From: Prorocentrum cordatum
Lineage: Eukaryota; Sar; Dinophyceae; Prorocentrales; Prorocentraceae
Reading direction: 5' to 3'
Assembly: GCA_963575745.1 (NCBI GenBank)
Contig: CAUYUJ010000167.1
Span: forward strand, 1-57,500
Length of the DNA: 57,500 bases
Below are positions 41,740 to 51,998 of this stretch, piece by piece; position 1 is the stretch's first letter, and every line of letters begins with the position of its first letter. The notes beneath the pieces were generated by a model, which was not told where the DNA came from, did no database searches, and saw nothing but the letters and a program-made list of their open reading frames with translations. A program made the translations under genes and the position numbers.

Positions 41740-41895
41740 ACAGCAGGGGGCCCCGCGCCCAAGCGGCAACGAGTCCTTCAACTCAGCAGGGCTGAGGTCG
41801 TGGTCGTCGGTGTTGCCCGTGTCGGCGTCGCCGTCGGTGATGGTGCCCGCGACGTCGTCGTGGTCGTCGAGCGTGCCTGGCGGCGGGTGCCCCCC
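41740..41895 (-). CDS. Probable exon, Asp-rich
   Basis: Minus-strand frame GGHPPPGTLDDHDDVAGTIT, GDADTGNTDDHDLSPAELKD, SLPLGRGAPC. Composition unlike the neighbouring microsatellites. No family recognised; may be the exon that follows 42838-42935 in one gene. Confidence 0.4.
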
Positions 41896-42119
41896 GCTCG
41901 TTCGCAGGTTTATCCCCCCTCTTCGCCCCATCCCCTGTCCTCCCGCGTCGTTCTCATCATTGTCAGCACCAGGCTTGCCATCGCCCTCATCACCAACACT
42001 ACGACCACCATCGCCCTCGGCATCGCCACACGTGTGTCATCACCGCCGTCATCATCACCAGCGCCGCCATCACCAGTACAGTTACCATGATAGGCATCAT
42101 AGTTACAATCACCATCAGC

Positions 42120-42142
42120 CGCACCACCATCGTCGTCATCAC

Positions 42143-42174
<32 letters not shown>

Positions 42175-42400
42175 CCATCATCAGTATCATCAGCATCGGC
42201 ATCATCATCATCATCAGCAGCACCATCATCAGCATCATCACTATCATCACCATCACCATCGTCAGCAGCGTCAACATCACCAACAACAATATCATTACCA
42301 CCATCACCATCATCAACACTAGTATCCCCATCACCATCCGCAGCACCATCATCATCAGGATCAATATCATCACCATCATCATTACCAGACTCATCATCGT
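42120..42400. repeat. (ATC)n array
   Basis: ATC/ACC triplets; GAT on the minus strand. Lies between two candidate exons. Confidence 0.9.
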
Positions 42401-42837
42401 CATCGCCACACTCCGTCGTCCTAGTCACCGACCTTGTCGTCGCGATCACCATCATCGTCGCCATCCTCGCCACCAATCACATCTAACCAGGTTTTACCGT
42501 TGTTCCCACTCACCCCATCGCCCTCCATGTTTCTCCATCCGCATCTCCCCTTCCGTCTTCCTTAGCGCGCGTCGCCCTCCATCCTTCATTCATCTTTCCG
42601 CGTTCGCTCGCCCTTGTTCCGTATCCCGTTACAATGCCCCGTCCCGTTCTCCATCCTCCAGGCCATTCTTTTCGTTGCGTGCCATTCCCCTCAGCTTTCT
42701 CCTTCCCCTCCTGATCGAGCCCCCCTCCATCCGCCTCCTTCTATTCGGCCCATTTCTGCCCCTCCACCGCCTCGCCCTGCTGCTCCTACTCCTGCTCCTG
42801 CTCCTTCTCCTCCTCTTCCTCCTCCTCCTCCTCCAGT

Positions 42838-42935
42838 ATCGCCTGGCTCTGAAGCAGCGCCGCCATCATCCACGGGGACCATCGTGACCACCTGGGCGAC
42901 GTCGTCGGGGTAGTATGCGCCGCCAGAGGCGCGCC
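42838..42935 (-). CDS. Probable exon
   Basis: Minus-strand frame ASGGAYYPDDVAQVVTMVPV, DDGGAASEPGD. Begins beside the palindrome at 42920-42951 and ends at a CCT-rich tract. Family unknown. Confidence 0.4.
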
Positions 42936-42951
42936 CGCGCGCCTCTGGCGG
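42920..42951. repeat. 32-bp palindrome at an exon edge
   Basis: CCGCCAGAGGCGCGC and its reverse complement, separated by 2 bp. It overlaps the 5' edge of the candidate exon on the minus strand. Confidence 0.85.
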
Positions 42952-43024
42952 ATAGCGCCTCCTATGAAGCGCAGGGGGGTGGGGGGGGAGCGACAAACAT
43001 CATCACCGTCGTTCCTCCGCCCTC

Positions 43025-43260
43025 CCGCTTCCTCATCATCCTCTTCCTCCTCCTCCTCCTCCTGCTACTCCTCCTCCTCCTCCTCCGCATTCTCCTCCTC
43101 CGCCTCCTCCCTCCCTCCTTCCTCACCCGTCATCTCCTCCCGCTGTGCCTCTCCTCATTCGTCTCATCCCTCTTCACTCTCCATATACGTCCTCCCCTCT
43201 CCCCCTCATTCCGCCCTCCTCCTCCGCCTCCTCCTCTCCTTCTCCTCCGCATGTTCTTCT
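43025..43260. repeat. (CCT)n-rich pyrimidine tract
   Basis: CCT triplets with CCG, CTC and CTT variants, nearly pure pyrimidine on the plus strand. Confidence 0.8.
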
Positions 43261-43308
43261 TCACTGCTCGTGCTATGCATCTTTCTCCCCCGTTAAACAT
43301 ATTCATGC

Positions 43309-43706
43309 TTCAGAGACCGATTGTCCTGGGCGGCGTGTCCTCGCGGGTCACCCCCATCAGGTGCAACAAATACCACATGGTGTCTTTCTGGGGCTCGGTG
43401 CATTGCTGGAGGGCCTATGGGCAGCCAGGTGAAGGACGCGGACATGCCGCGGTCGAACGCAATGGGGAATTGGCACGATGCATACACCGTACTATGCATG
43501 TTCTGACGTCCCCCGATCTGACGGAACAGATGACGTTCATGCTTCAGAGACCGATTGTCCTGGGCGGCGTGTCCTCGCGGGTCACCCCCATCAGGTGCAA
43601 AAAATACCACATGGTGTCTTTCTGGGGCTCGGTGCATTGCTGGAGGGCCTATGGGCAGCCAGGTGAAGGACGCGGACATGCCGCGGTCGAACGCAATGGG
43701 GAATGT
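43309..43706. repeat. Direct duplication, 164-bp block, near identical
   Basis: TTCATGCTTCAGAGACCGATT (43301-43321) to CGCAATGGGGAAT (43468) recurs at 43536-43703, with essentially one mismatch. On the minus strand both encode FDRGMSASFTWLPIGPPAMH, and then APERHHVVF and APDGGDPRGHAAQDN. It may be a duplicated exon; neither copy has clear splice sites. The block between copies contains CTGACGTCCCCCGATCTGACG. Confidence 0.85.
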
Positions 43707-43734
43707 TGGCACGATGCATACACCAGTGGTAATG

Positions 43735-43882
43735 TCAGGTCTGACGTCAGATCTGACGTCATGCCTGAGGTCGGGTCGACGTCAGATCTGACGTCAGACC
43801 GACGTCAGATCTGACGTCGGACCCTCGGACGTCAGAGTTGACGTCGGTCCGATGTCAGACCCGACGTCAGTCCAATGTCAGC
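43735..43882. repeat. 11-bp satellite, TGACGTCAGAT type (copy 3)
   Basis: TGACGTCAGATC/GTCGGACC units directly following the 164-bp duplication. Third occurrence of this satellite in the window. Confidence 0.9.
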
Positions 43883-44444
43883 GCACCATCGTGCCCGCCC
43901 CCGATGCGCTCGACCACGGCACTTCCTTCCCCGTCTCTTGACGAGTCGACGCCTGTCGCCGACGAACAGCATTGTCACGTACTCTGCGGAAGTGCTTCAT
44001 CATACATACTAATTTATCTGCTAGACTTCCTCCGCGGGCAGCAGGAGAACCAGCTGGTTCTTGGGAGGCTGGGGGTGCGAGGGGGGGGGGCTGACGGGCG
44101 GGATGGGGAACGAGCGGGGCGGGGGGGGGACACGCTGACAGGAGGAGGTGGAAGCCAACGAGGTGGTTTGGCTGAACACTGAGGGGGATGGTACCAGTGG
44201 GAGGGGGACGGGCCAGCACCCTCCTGCCCCAGTCTCTGGCATGCCCCGTTTTACCCTCCACCCACACCCCTCAGCCCCCCCCTCCCCTCCCCCTCCCCCG
44301 CCTCAACCTCCTCCACCCATATCCGCCTCCCCCTTCTTATCATCATCGTTCTCCTCCTCCTTCTCCTGGCCTTCCCCCCCTCTTCACCCCACATCCGCCT
44401 TCTCACCCTCCTCCTCCAAGCCAACCCATCATCGCGCCCCCTCC

Positions 44445-44565
44445 TTGGGATACGCAGTCAAGACGTCGACGCACGCGTCGCGCACCTCCGTCCAGTTGGC
44501 CTCGGCGTTGGGGATGTGGCGCAGCAGCACCTCCACCTGGAGTGCGGGGTCACGTGCCCCCATCC
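44445..44565 (-). CDS. Probable exon, helical
   Basis: Minus-strand frame DPALQVEVLLRHIPNAEANW, TEVRDACVDVLTAYPKEGA. Amphipathic helix pattern and normal amino-acid use argue for a real exon among pyrimidine tracts. Family unknown. Confidence 0.5.
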
Positions 44566-44619
44566 CATCTCCCACCATTCGTCGACCCCGTGCCCTCCGA
44601 CATGCGATGTTGATGGTGA

Positions 44620-45080
44620 TGGGTACCACCGCCATCACCATCACCAGCAACATCATCATCAGCCGCATCAGCATCACCATCAGCATCGTCATCATCATCA
44701 TCAGCATCATCGCCATCGTCATCAACACCATCATCATCATCATCATCATCGTCATCGTTACCATCCTCATCAGTATCATCATCAACAACATCGTCAACAG
44801 CATCAGCATCATAATCCAGCACAACATCATCAACACCAGACTCAACATCACCATCATAACCACCATCAACAACACTTAAATCACGATCATCATCATCACC
44901 ACCATAATCACCGTCAGCGTGACCATCAGCATCATCAGCATCATCAGTCGCATCATCATCATCAGCATCATCATCAACAACAGCAGCATCATCATCAGTA
45001 TCAGTACCAGCAGCAACATCTGCCGCATCAGCATAATACTAGTCATCACCACCACACCACCATCATCACCATCATCGTCA
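44620..45080. repeat. (ATC)n array
   Basis: ATC/CAT triplets with CAG, CAA and CGT variants. Low-complexity frames here are not genes. Confidence 0.9.
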
Positions 45081-45410
45081 TCATTCCCCTTCCCCCGTCA
45101 GCTTCTTCATTATCCGTACGGTTCCTCCTTCCCATCATCGCCCCCTTTCCCCATCCTCATCATCGCCTCCCATCGTCCTCCCTGCGTCCCCCCCAGCTCA
45201 CACCCCTCGCCGCTATACCCCCTGGCAGCCTCGTCATCCGCCTTCGTGCCCTCCCCATCCGTCTCCCCGTCGGCCTCGTCATCTCCCTCCCCTCCGTCCC
45301 CTCCTTCGCATCCTCCTCATCCTTCTCCTCCGCCTCCCCTTCCTCCTCCTCTTCCTCCTCCTACTCCTTCGTCCCATCCTTCCCACCATCACCACCATCA
45401 CCAATCATGA
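45081..45410. other. CCT-rich spacer, no gene
   Basis: Pyrimidine-rich DNA with CCTCCT core at 45330-45365. Nothing codes convincingly. Confidence 0.6.
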
Positions 45411-45411
45411 G

Positions 45412-45605
45412 ATCGCAGGTGGTGTTCGAAAGCGAACCGAAATTCCCCGTCGGACCACCATGTCAGGGTCCTTCGTCATGCTGGGCGCGTGGGCGGCCTT
45501 GTCTTTCGTCAAGTGATGGTACCAACCTACGTTGAGCGAGTTCTTCGCCCCGACCCGCTCGACATATGCGAGCAGCTCCTGTGTCAACTGGCCGCGGTCG
45601 CCCAG
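45412..45605 (-). CDS. Probable exon, most upstream of the minus-strand array
   Basis: Minus-strand frame RGQLTQELLAYVERVGAKNS, LNVGWYHHLTKDKAAHAP, SMTKDPDMVVRRG. Looks like real protein and could be the first recognisable exon of a gene continuing to 41.7 kb through the exons at 44445, 42838 and 41740. Family unknown. Confidence 0.5.
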
Positions 45606-45959
45606 CGGGGGGACAGGGCGGCGCACGACGCCCAAGTCCCTCGGCGAGGGCTTGGGCGAGGGGGACGGCACGGGAGATGGCGCGGGCCCGCCGCATGGCG
45701 TGCGGCGAGGGCACGGGTCGCGGCCGCGATGGCGCGACATGCGGCCTGAAACGGCCTAAGCCAAAATTGGCTGGGCGAGGGGGGGCAGCGTGGAGGGGAG
45801 CAGCGTGGAGGGGGGTGCTTGGTACATCGCCCCCCCCCCCCCCTCCGATCCACCGCCGCCTCCTCATCCTCCTAGTAATCGCCCCCCCCCCTCCTCCTCA
45901 TCGTTATCGTCCACCTCTTCCTCCTCATCTTCTTCCCCCCGTCTTCGTCAACCTGGCCA

Positions 45960-47730
45960 GCAGCAGCTTCATCATCATAGCCATGGACATCATAATCAGC
46001 AACCTGATCACCATCACCATCATCATCGCCATCATTGTCAACATCACCATCACCGTCATGATCAGCATCATGATCAGCGTCATCATCACCATACTCATCA
46101 TCATCAGCAACATCATCATCACCATCCCCCGCAGTGACGGCATCATCATCAGCTTGTTTCTCGTCAGCATTACCCTCCACTTCACCATGATCATCATCAT
46201 ACTCACCATCCTCATACCCCCCGTCAGCAACATCATCAGCATCAACAGCATTGCCTGGGCGAATAGGCAGTAGGGCGGATATGCAACGCGGCGGGTCTCA
46301 TCATCATCATCATCATCCTCATCATCATCACCTTCGCCACCACCACACTTATCATCATCATCATCAACATTAGGTTCATCATCATCACGACCACCACCAC
46401 CATACTCATGATCATCATCATCATCATCATCAGAATTGTCACCTTGAAGATCATCAACTTTGTCATCCGCGTCCTCATCCGTATCACCATGACCATCATG
46501 AACTGTATCGTCAACATCACCATCAACATCGCCATCATCAGCATCACCATGATCGTCATATGCATCGCCCCCTCCGTCGTCGCCATCATCACCATCATCA
46601 CCACCATCAGCAGCATCAGCAGCATCAGCCTTTTCAGCACCATCATCATCATTATCAGCATCAGCATCACCATCATCACCATCATTACCATCATCATTGT
46701 CGCCGTCATCACCAGCATCGTCATTGTCATCACCATCATCGTCATCGGCATCAGGATCATCATCATAATCAGCGTCTTCTTTTGCATCGTCATCATCATC
46801 GTAATCATAATCCTCATCGGCATCGTCATCATCATCATCGTCACCACCCTCATCGCATCACCATAACATTCATCCTCGTCCTTATCCTCATCATCATCTT
46901 TCTTAGTATCATCCTTATCAGTATATTCATTGCTCGCAGCATGATCACCATCAGCAGCAGCGTCGTCGCCATCAACATCAGCAGAAGCATCCTCGTGGTC
47001 ATCATCAGCACCATCACAGCATCATAAATCATCATCGTCGTCCTCGCCGTCATCATCTTCATCATCACCATCATGGTCATCAGCATCATCGTCACCATCT
47101 TCTTCATCATCATCGTAATCGTAAGCCTCATTATCGTCATCGGCATCGTCATCATCATCACCCTCTTCATCGCATGACGAAAATGTTAATCCTCCCTCTC
47201 ATCCTCGTCATCATCATCTTGTTCATAATCACCCGTATCATCATAATCATTGCTCGCGCGATGATCACCATCATCAGCATCGTCGACGTCATCAGCATCA
47301 AATAATTATCCTCGTGGTCATCTTCAGCATAGTCACATCATTACAAGTCAGCATTAGCATCATACTTGGTATTACCACTATCATCATCATAAGCATCATC
47401 ATCATCATCACCATCACCACCACCACCATTCTCATCATCACCATCATCATCGCCATCACCTCCATCATCTCCATCAGTAGCATTAACATCATTTACATCA
47501 TCAGCATCCTCATTATCATCACCATTATCATCATCATCATCATCAGCAGCATCAGCATCAGCGTCATCATCATCATCATCATCATGCAGCAGCACCATCA
47601 TCATCAGCATCAGCGTCATCATCATGATCAGCATCGTCATCACCACCATCATCATCATCATCATCATCGTCATCATCATCATCATCATCATCATCACCAT
47701 CGTCATATCATCTTCGTTATCATCATCCCA
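45960..47730. repeat. (ATC)n array, 1.7 kb
   Basis: Longest microsatellite field in the window: ATC/CAT triplets with a short break at 46250-46295. Forms the inner neighbour of the right-hand 38-mer module, mirroring the GAT array beside the left-hand copy. Confidence 0.9.
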
Positions 47731-47744
47731 CATGTGTGATCTGA

Positions 47745-47937
47745 CAAAATCCTGACGTCAGGCCTGAAACCTGCACTAGCGCTACCGACCGTTACCGAAA
47801 ATTGTTCTGTCGCGACCGAAAAACGTTACCGACCATTACTGGTCGCGACCAGTAACGGTTACCGAAAAATTCGGTCGCGGCGGAAAGACCGGTAACGCTT
47901 TTCGCTACCGAAAAAAATCGGTCGCGCATGATCTGGG
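47745..47937 (-). repeat. Right copy of inverted 38-mer plus CGGTAACG-rich module
   Basis: Read on the minus strand: 38-mer CCCAGATCATGCGCGACCG... (47937-47900), then several CGTTACCG/CGGTAACG words, then CCTGACGTCAGG (47750-47761) and a GAT array. Same order as 20294-20975 in inverted orientation. Spacing of outer ends is 27,644 bp. Confidence 0.9.
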
Positions 47938-48061
47938 TATCCCTTGGCATCTAGCCGGTACCGCGCCTCCCGGCTTCTCAACGTTTTCGCGGAGTCTCCG
48001 AAGGCCCCAAGGAATCCGGGAATTGTGGATTTGGGTTAGACTTTCATCCATTCAGGACTCA

Positions 48062-48093
48062 GGACAGTATGCCCGGGCCCAGGCATACTGTCC
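48062..48093. repeat. Perfect 12-bp-arm hairpin
   Basis: GGACAGTATGCC, 8-bp GC loop, GGCATACTGTCC. Immediately precedes the 185-bp tandem repeat. Confidence 0.85.
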
Positions 48094-48104
48094 AGGCCAT
48101 CCAA

Positions 48105-48640
48105 TGCTCCACAGTCGCTGTGCGTCTGCAGTGGGGACCGTGTTTAGTCTGAGCGTGGCCTGGGCGTGTGCATTGGTCAAAGCACCACAGAAGAGGTGGC
48201 GCTGCCACTCCGGCTGACCAGCCGCGCACGCCGCCGCCCATCTCCCTTTCTGCTGTCATCACGGATGCCATGGGCAGTCCTGATGTCCATGCCCCACAAT
48301 CGCAGTGCATCTGCAGTGGGGACCGTGTTTAATCCGAGCGTGGCCCAGGCGTGTGAATTGGTCAAAGCACCACCGAACAAGGGGCGCTGCCATTCTGGCT
48401 GACCGGCCGCGCCCGCCGTTTTGTTCCCTTCTGCTGTCATCGTGGATGCCATGCGCAGTTCTCATATTGATGTCCCACAGTCGCAGTGCATCTGCAGTGG
48501 GGACCGTGTTTAGTCCGAGCGTGGCCTGGGCGTATGCATTGGTCAAAGCACCACAGAAGAGGTGGCGCTGCCATTCTGGCTGACCAGCCGCGCCCGCCGC
48601 CGCGCATCTCTTTTTCTCCATGCCGATGCCGTGAAGACCG
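48105..48640. repeat. Tandem repeat, about 185 bp unit, three copies
   Basis: GCATCTGCAGTGGGGACCGT recurs at about 48122, 48308 and 48487, with matching downstream AAAGCACCAC...AGGTGGCGCTGCCA and CTGCTGTCAT blocks. Third copy is shortened. Frames open through all copies reflect repetition. Confidence 0.9.
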
Positions 48641-48744
48641 TTTCTCATCATGCCCTGGCGATAACGGGCGTGACCGAGGGGGGGGACGGGGTGGGGTGGG
48701 GTGGGGTGAGCCTTGGGACAAACCCGAAAACACGGGCGAGCAAA

Positions 48745-49185
48745 TAGCCCCCCAGGGATGGCGATCGCAGCCCCCCAGGGATGGCGAGGTCAAATTTGGG
48801 TCCGCCCGTGGCGTCACTGTGCTGGGCCCCCCAGCAGGCCTCGAAAGTGGCGACAGTTTCACAGATCACAGCCCCCCAGGGATGGCGAGGTCTAATTTGG
48901 GTCCGCGCGTGGCGTCACTGTGCTGGGCCCCCCAGCAGGCCTCGAAAGTGGCGACAGTTTCACGGATCGCAGCCCCCCAGGGATGGCGAGGTTTAATTTG
49001 GGTCCGCGCGTGGCGTCACTGTGCTGGCCCCCCAGCAGGCTTCGAAAGTGGCGACAGCTTCACAGATCGCAGCCCCCCAGGGGTGGCGAGGTCTAATTTG
49101 GGTCCGCGCGTGGCGTCACTGTGCTGGTCCCCCAGCAGGCCTCGAAAGTGGCGACAGTTTCACAGATCGCAGCCCCCCGCAGGCA
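48745..49185. repeat. Tandem repeat, about 100 bp unit, four to five copies
   Basis: GCCCCCCAGGGATGGCGAGG begins units at about 48769, 48870, 48970 and 49071, with a partial one at 48747 and an end at 49170. Each has GTGGCGTCACTGTGCTG and CTCGAAAGTGGCGACAG. Divergence between units is low, so the array is young. Confidence 0.95.
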
Positions 49186-49371
49186 AGACAGGAGGAGGCA
49201 AGAGGGAGGCGGGACGGGAAGGAGTGGAGACCACACTGCTCTATTCAAAACGAATACCCAACCAAGGAGGATTGGGAAAAAATGTCCGAAGGGTTTCCAC
49301 AATGGCTCGGGGAACACGCTGTCCGAGAGCTTGACCGAGCTCTGGCAGGGGGTGGCGATGATTCGCCGTAG
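49186..49371 (+). CDS. Possible exon
   Basis: Plus-strand frame WRPHCSIQNEYPTKEDWEKM, SEGFPQWLGEHAVRELDRAL, ending GGGDDSP* at 49371. Amphipathic and protein-like, following the 100-bp repeats. No family recognised, and upstream in-frame sequence is repeat. Confidence 0.3.
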   Translation, partial: RQEEARGRRDGKEWRPHCSIQNEYPTKEDWEKMSEGFPQWLGEHAVRELDRALAGGGDDSP

Positions 49372-49489
49372 GCGTCTTCCATCCGCCGCACCCCTTGTGA
49401 GCGTATTAGTGTTTCTCACAGTGGCGTTTGACAGATGCGCGAACGCCTCACCTTATCTATCCTATCCGTCTAAGCCCTAATTCCTCCAC

Positions 49490-49740
49490 TGTGCCAGGGG
49501 TCTCCGCGCGGCTGGCCTGCGTTTCCAACGGCTGCACGTTGATTGACCGCGCGTTGTCAGCAGAGTTAGAAGACGGCTGATCTTGATTTGATCGGGAACT
49601 TTGACTTAGCGTGTCGTTAGCTGGTCTCGCCCGCCCTCCTTCGCTGTGCCGGAGTTCCGTGCGGCCGGCTGGCATTTTTCAGCGGCTGCGCGTTGACGGA
49701 CCGGGTGGTGCCAGCAGAGTTAGAAGAAGGCTGATTTTAA
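49490..49740. repeat. Diverged direct duplication, about 100 bp, spacing about 150 bp
   Basis: GCGGCTGGCCTGCGTTTCCAACGGCTGC... (49508) and CGGCCGGCTGGCATTTTTCAGCGGCTGC... (49660), both followed by GTTGA(T/C)(T/G)GACCG and CAGCAGAGTTAGAAGA(C/A)GGCTGAT. Confidence 0.75.
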
Positions 49741-49898
49741 AGAAATGTTTGATGGACCGTGTGGCATGCAAACAACCCGCCCCCCCCCCCCAAAAAAAAA
49801 TTGACGCCTCTCCAGAGCGCTTCAAGAGGCCGAAATCGTCAATTTTACGAAGGTGTTCGAACGATTTTGGCATTCCAGCTTTTTCGGTTTTTTCGGCT

Positions 49899-50150
49899 GT
49901 CTGGGCCGGGTCTGGGCCGGGTCCGGGCCGGGTCCGGGCCGGGTTTGGGCCGGGTCCAGGCCGGGTCCGGGTCCGGGCCGGGTCCGGGCCGGGTCCGGGC
50001 CGGGTCCGGGTCTGGGTCCGGGCCGGGTCCGGGCCGGGTCCGGGCCGGGTCCGGGCCGGGTCCGGGCCGGGTCCGGGCTGGGGCCGGGTCTGGGTTTGGG
50101 CCGGGTCGGGGCCGGGTCCGGGCCGGGTCGCTGGGTGGGCGCCGGGTCGG
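49899..50150. repeat. 11-bp minisatellite, GGGCCGGGTCC
   Basis: About 22 tandem units of GGGCCGGGTCC with GGGTCT and GGGTTT variants. Frames read as (GPGRVRAGS)n and are artefacts. Confidence 0.95.
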
Positions 50151-50164
50151 GGAAGCCTTGTCAA

Positions 50165-50525
50165 CACCTTTCTGAGTCGATCCGTATAGTAAGGATGGGC
50201 ATCTTCCCCAAGGGTACCCTTGCATCCTCACCTCCTTGGCCCATCCTTGGCCACTTTCGTTGGTCGCGCCCCGCTCGTAAAGCTTCGAAACGGCCTTCCA
50301 AGGCCCTTGCATCCTTATCGTGCATCCTTCTGATACGGGCCGACCGCATTTCAGGAAGAACCTCCTGGGAATGTTGAGGGGCCCGGGGGTCCTGAACGCA
50401 GGTAGCCACGCTCCCCTTCTCGTAGCACCTCTGGCTCTGGCGGCCCTGCGCCGGGAGGCCCCTGAGGGCCCTCGTCTCCTCCAGGACTCCGTGGGGCTCT
50501 GGGTCTGTGTGGGGCACCACGGTGG
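50165..50525 (-). CDS. Possible exon, charged
   Basis: Minus-strand frame VLEETRALRGLPAQGRQSQR, CYEKGSVATCVQDPRAPQHS, RIRRMHDKDARALEGRFEAL, ending near LTIRIDSERC* at 50161. Charged, normal composition. The plus strand also has an open frame at 50619-50894. Neither is recognised. Confidence 0.3.
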
Positions 50526-50904
50526 TAAGACAGCTCGGGTTCCCATATGCTTGACGGTCTGTGCTGAGCTCCACACTTCCAAACTTCATCAAGCAAGCTG
50601 GGCGAGTACAGCACTGCAGTGAATCTATCTGGCAGCCACTGGTCGCTGCTGAGGGTGGAGCCGAGCAATCTGCTGATTGACTGCCGCCTTCCTTTGCGAC
50701 GCGAACGGGCAGAATGGGCATCGATGCAGGACAGGAACAGGTGCTGGCCGCAGAGAAAGATTTGGTGGCACACCGATGCGAGCAGCATGCTGAACAACTC
50801 CTGCGTCCTGTACCCTCACAACCCTGCGTCCTTCCAAAGCACCGTTTCTGGTACGTTGGCTTTGGGAACCCGTCAAACCCATGCAGATTTTTAGGCCGAC
50901 TGTG

Positions 50905-51270
50905 CGCGGCGCGAAAGCGAGAGCCACATTTTGAAAACGAACCGCCCTCAATAGGTGAAACTCATGCAGAGTTTTATGAAGAATATGTGCGGCGCTGAGG
51001 CGAGAGCCACATGTTGAAAACCAACCGCCCTCAATCCGTGAAGCCCTTGCAGAGTTTTGAAACGAATGTGCAACGAATGTGCTCCGCGCGAAGTCGGGAG
51101 CCACATTTTGAAAGCCACCGCCCTCAATCCGTGCAGCTCTTGCACATGGTTAGACGAGTGTGCGCGGCGATAAGGCGAAAGCCACATTTTGAAAGCGCCC
51201 CGCCCTCAATCCGTGAAGCTTGTGCGCGGCGCTAAGGTGAGAGACGCATTTTGGAAGCGAATCGCTCTCC
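50905..51270. repeat. Tandem repeat, about 60-95 bp units, five copies
   Basis: Each unit has GCGCGGCG(C)(T)AA(A)G(G)CGAGAGCCAC, ATTTTGAAA and CGCCCTCAATCCGTGAAGC. Starts at about 50907, 50990, 51085, 51163 and 51223. Unit length varies by internal deletions. Confidence 0.85.
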
Positions 51271-51419
51271 ATCTGTGGAGGTGTTGCCAATGGTTAAACT
51301 TCAGGGTGATACATGGTGAGGAGGTCTCAGGCTAGACGCCCGGCCTGCCCTTTTGACCGGCGTCGGGGTGCGACAGGGAGGAATTAGTTATCAGGAAAAG
51401 ATACCCAGGTGAAGGTGCA

Positions 51420-51850
51420 GTGGGAGGAGGAGGAAGAGGGAAAGAAGGGGGAGGAGGAGGAGGAGAAGGAGGAGGAGGAGGAAGAAGAAGAAGAAGAAGA
51501 AGAGTAGGAGGCGAAGGAGGAGGAGGAGGAGGAGGAGGAGGAGGAGGAGGAGGGGAGGAGGAGGGGGGAGGAGGAGAAGGAGGAGGGGAGGAGGAGGAGC
51601 AGGAAAGAGGAGGAGGGGGAGGAGGAGGAGGAGCAGGAGAAGGAGGAGGAGGAGGAGGAGGAGGAGGGGGAGGAGGAGGAGGAGGAAGAGGAGAGACGGT
51701 GGAGTAGGAGAGGAGGAGTAGGAGGAGGAGGAGGAGGAGGAGGAGGAGGAGAGGAGGAGGGAGGAGGAGGAGGAGGAGGAGGAGGAGTGGAAGATGAGGA
51801 AGGAGGAGGGGGGGGGGAGGAGGGGGGGAGGGCATGAGGAGGAGGAAGAG
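51420..51850. repeat. (GGA)n purine tract, 430 bp
   Basis: GGAGGA with GAA and GGGG variants; near-pure purine. Lies directly upstream of the DLLWSDP exon, so on that reading it would be an unusual purine-rich acceptor region. Confidence 0.9.
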
Positions 51851-51882
51851 GAGGCTGGGGGGGAGTGGGCGCGCAGGAGCAG

Positions 51883-51998
51883 TGCGTGACGGACCTGTTG
51901 TGGAGCGACCCCTCGGACAGCGACGCGGCGAGCGCCCTCCTCCCCTGCTGGGGGGCGGCCCGGTCTGCCGCTTCGGGCCTTGAATTCGGCACACCCGC
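51883..51998 (+). CDS. Possible PPP-family phosphatase exon fragment
   Basis: After GAGCAG the plus strand reads CVTDLLWSDPSDSDAASALL, then AARSAASGLEFGTPAMGMV. DLLWSDP is a hallmark of PP1/PP2A-type Ser/Thr phosphatases, near the C-terminal metal-site half of the fold, and there a G-(V)-x-(F)-FG pattern follows, as SGLEFG does here. The metal-binding GDxHG, GDxVDRG and GNHE motifs are not in this window nearby, so it is an isolated exon or a fragment. Supported only by this short stretch. Confidence 0.45.

Noticed and set aside
48486-49334. 282-codon plus-strand frame
   Set aside because: Spans 185-bp and 100-bp tandem repeats; openness follows from unit lengths and composition.
49899-50377. 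GPGRVRAGS-repeat protein
   Set aside because: Frame through the GGGCCGGGTCC minisatellite; open in all frames.
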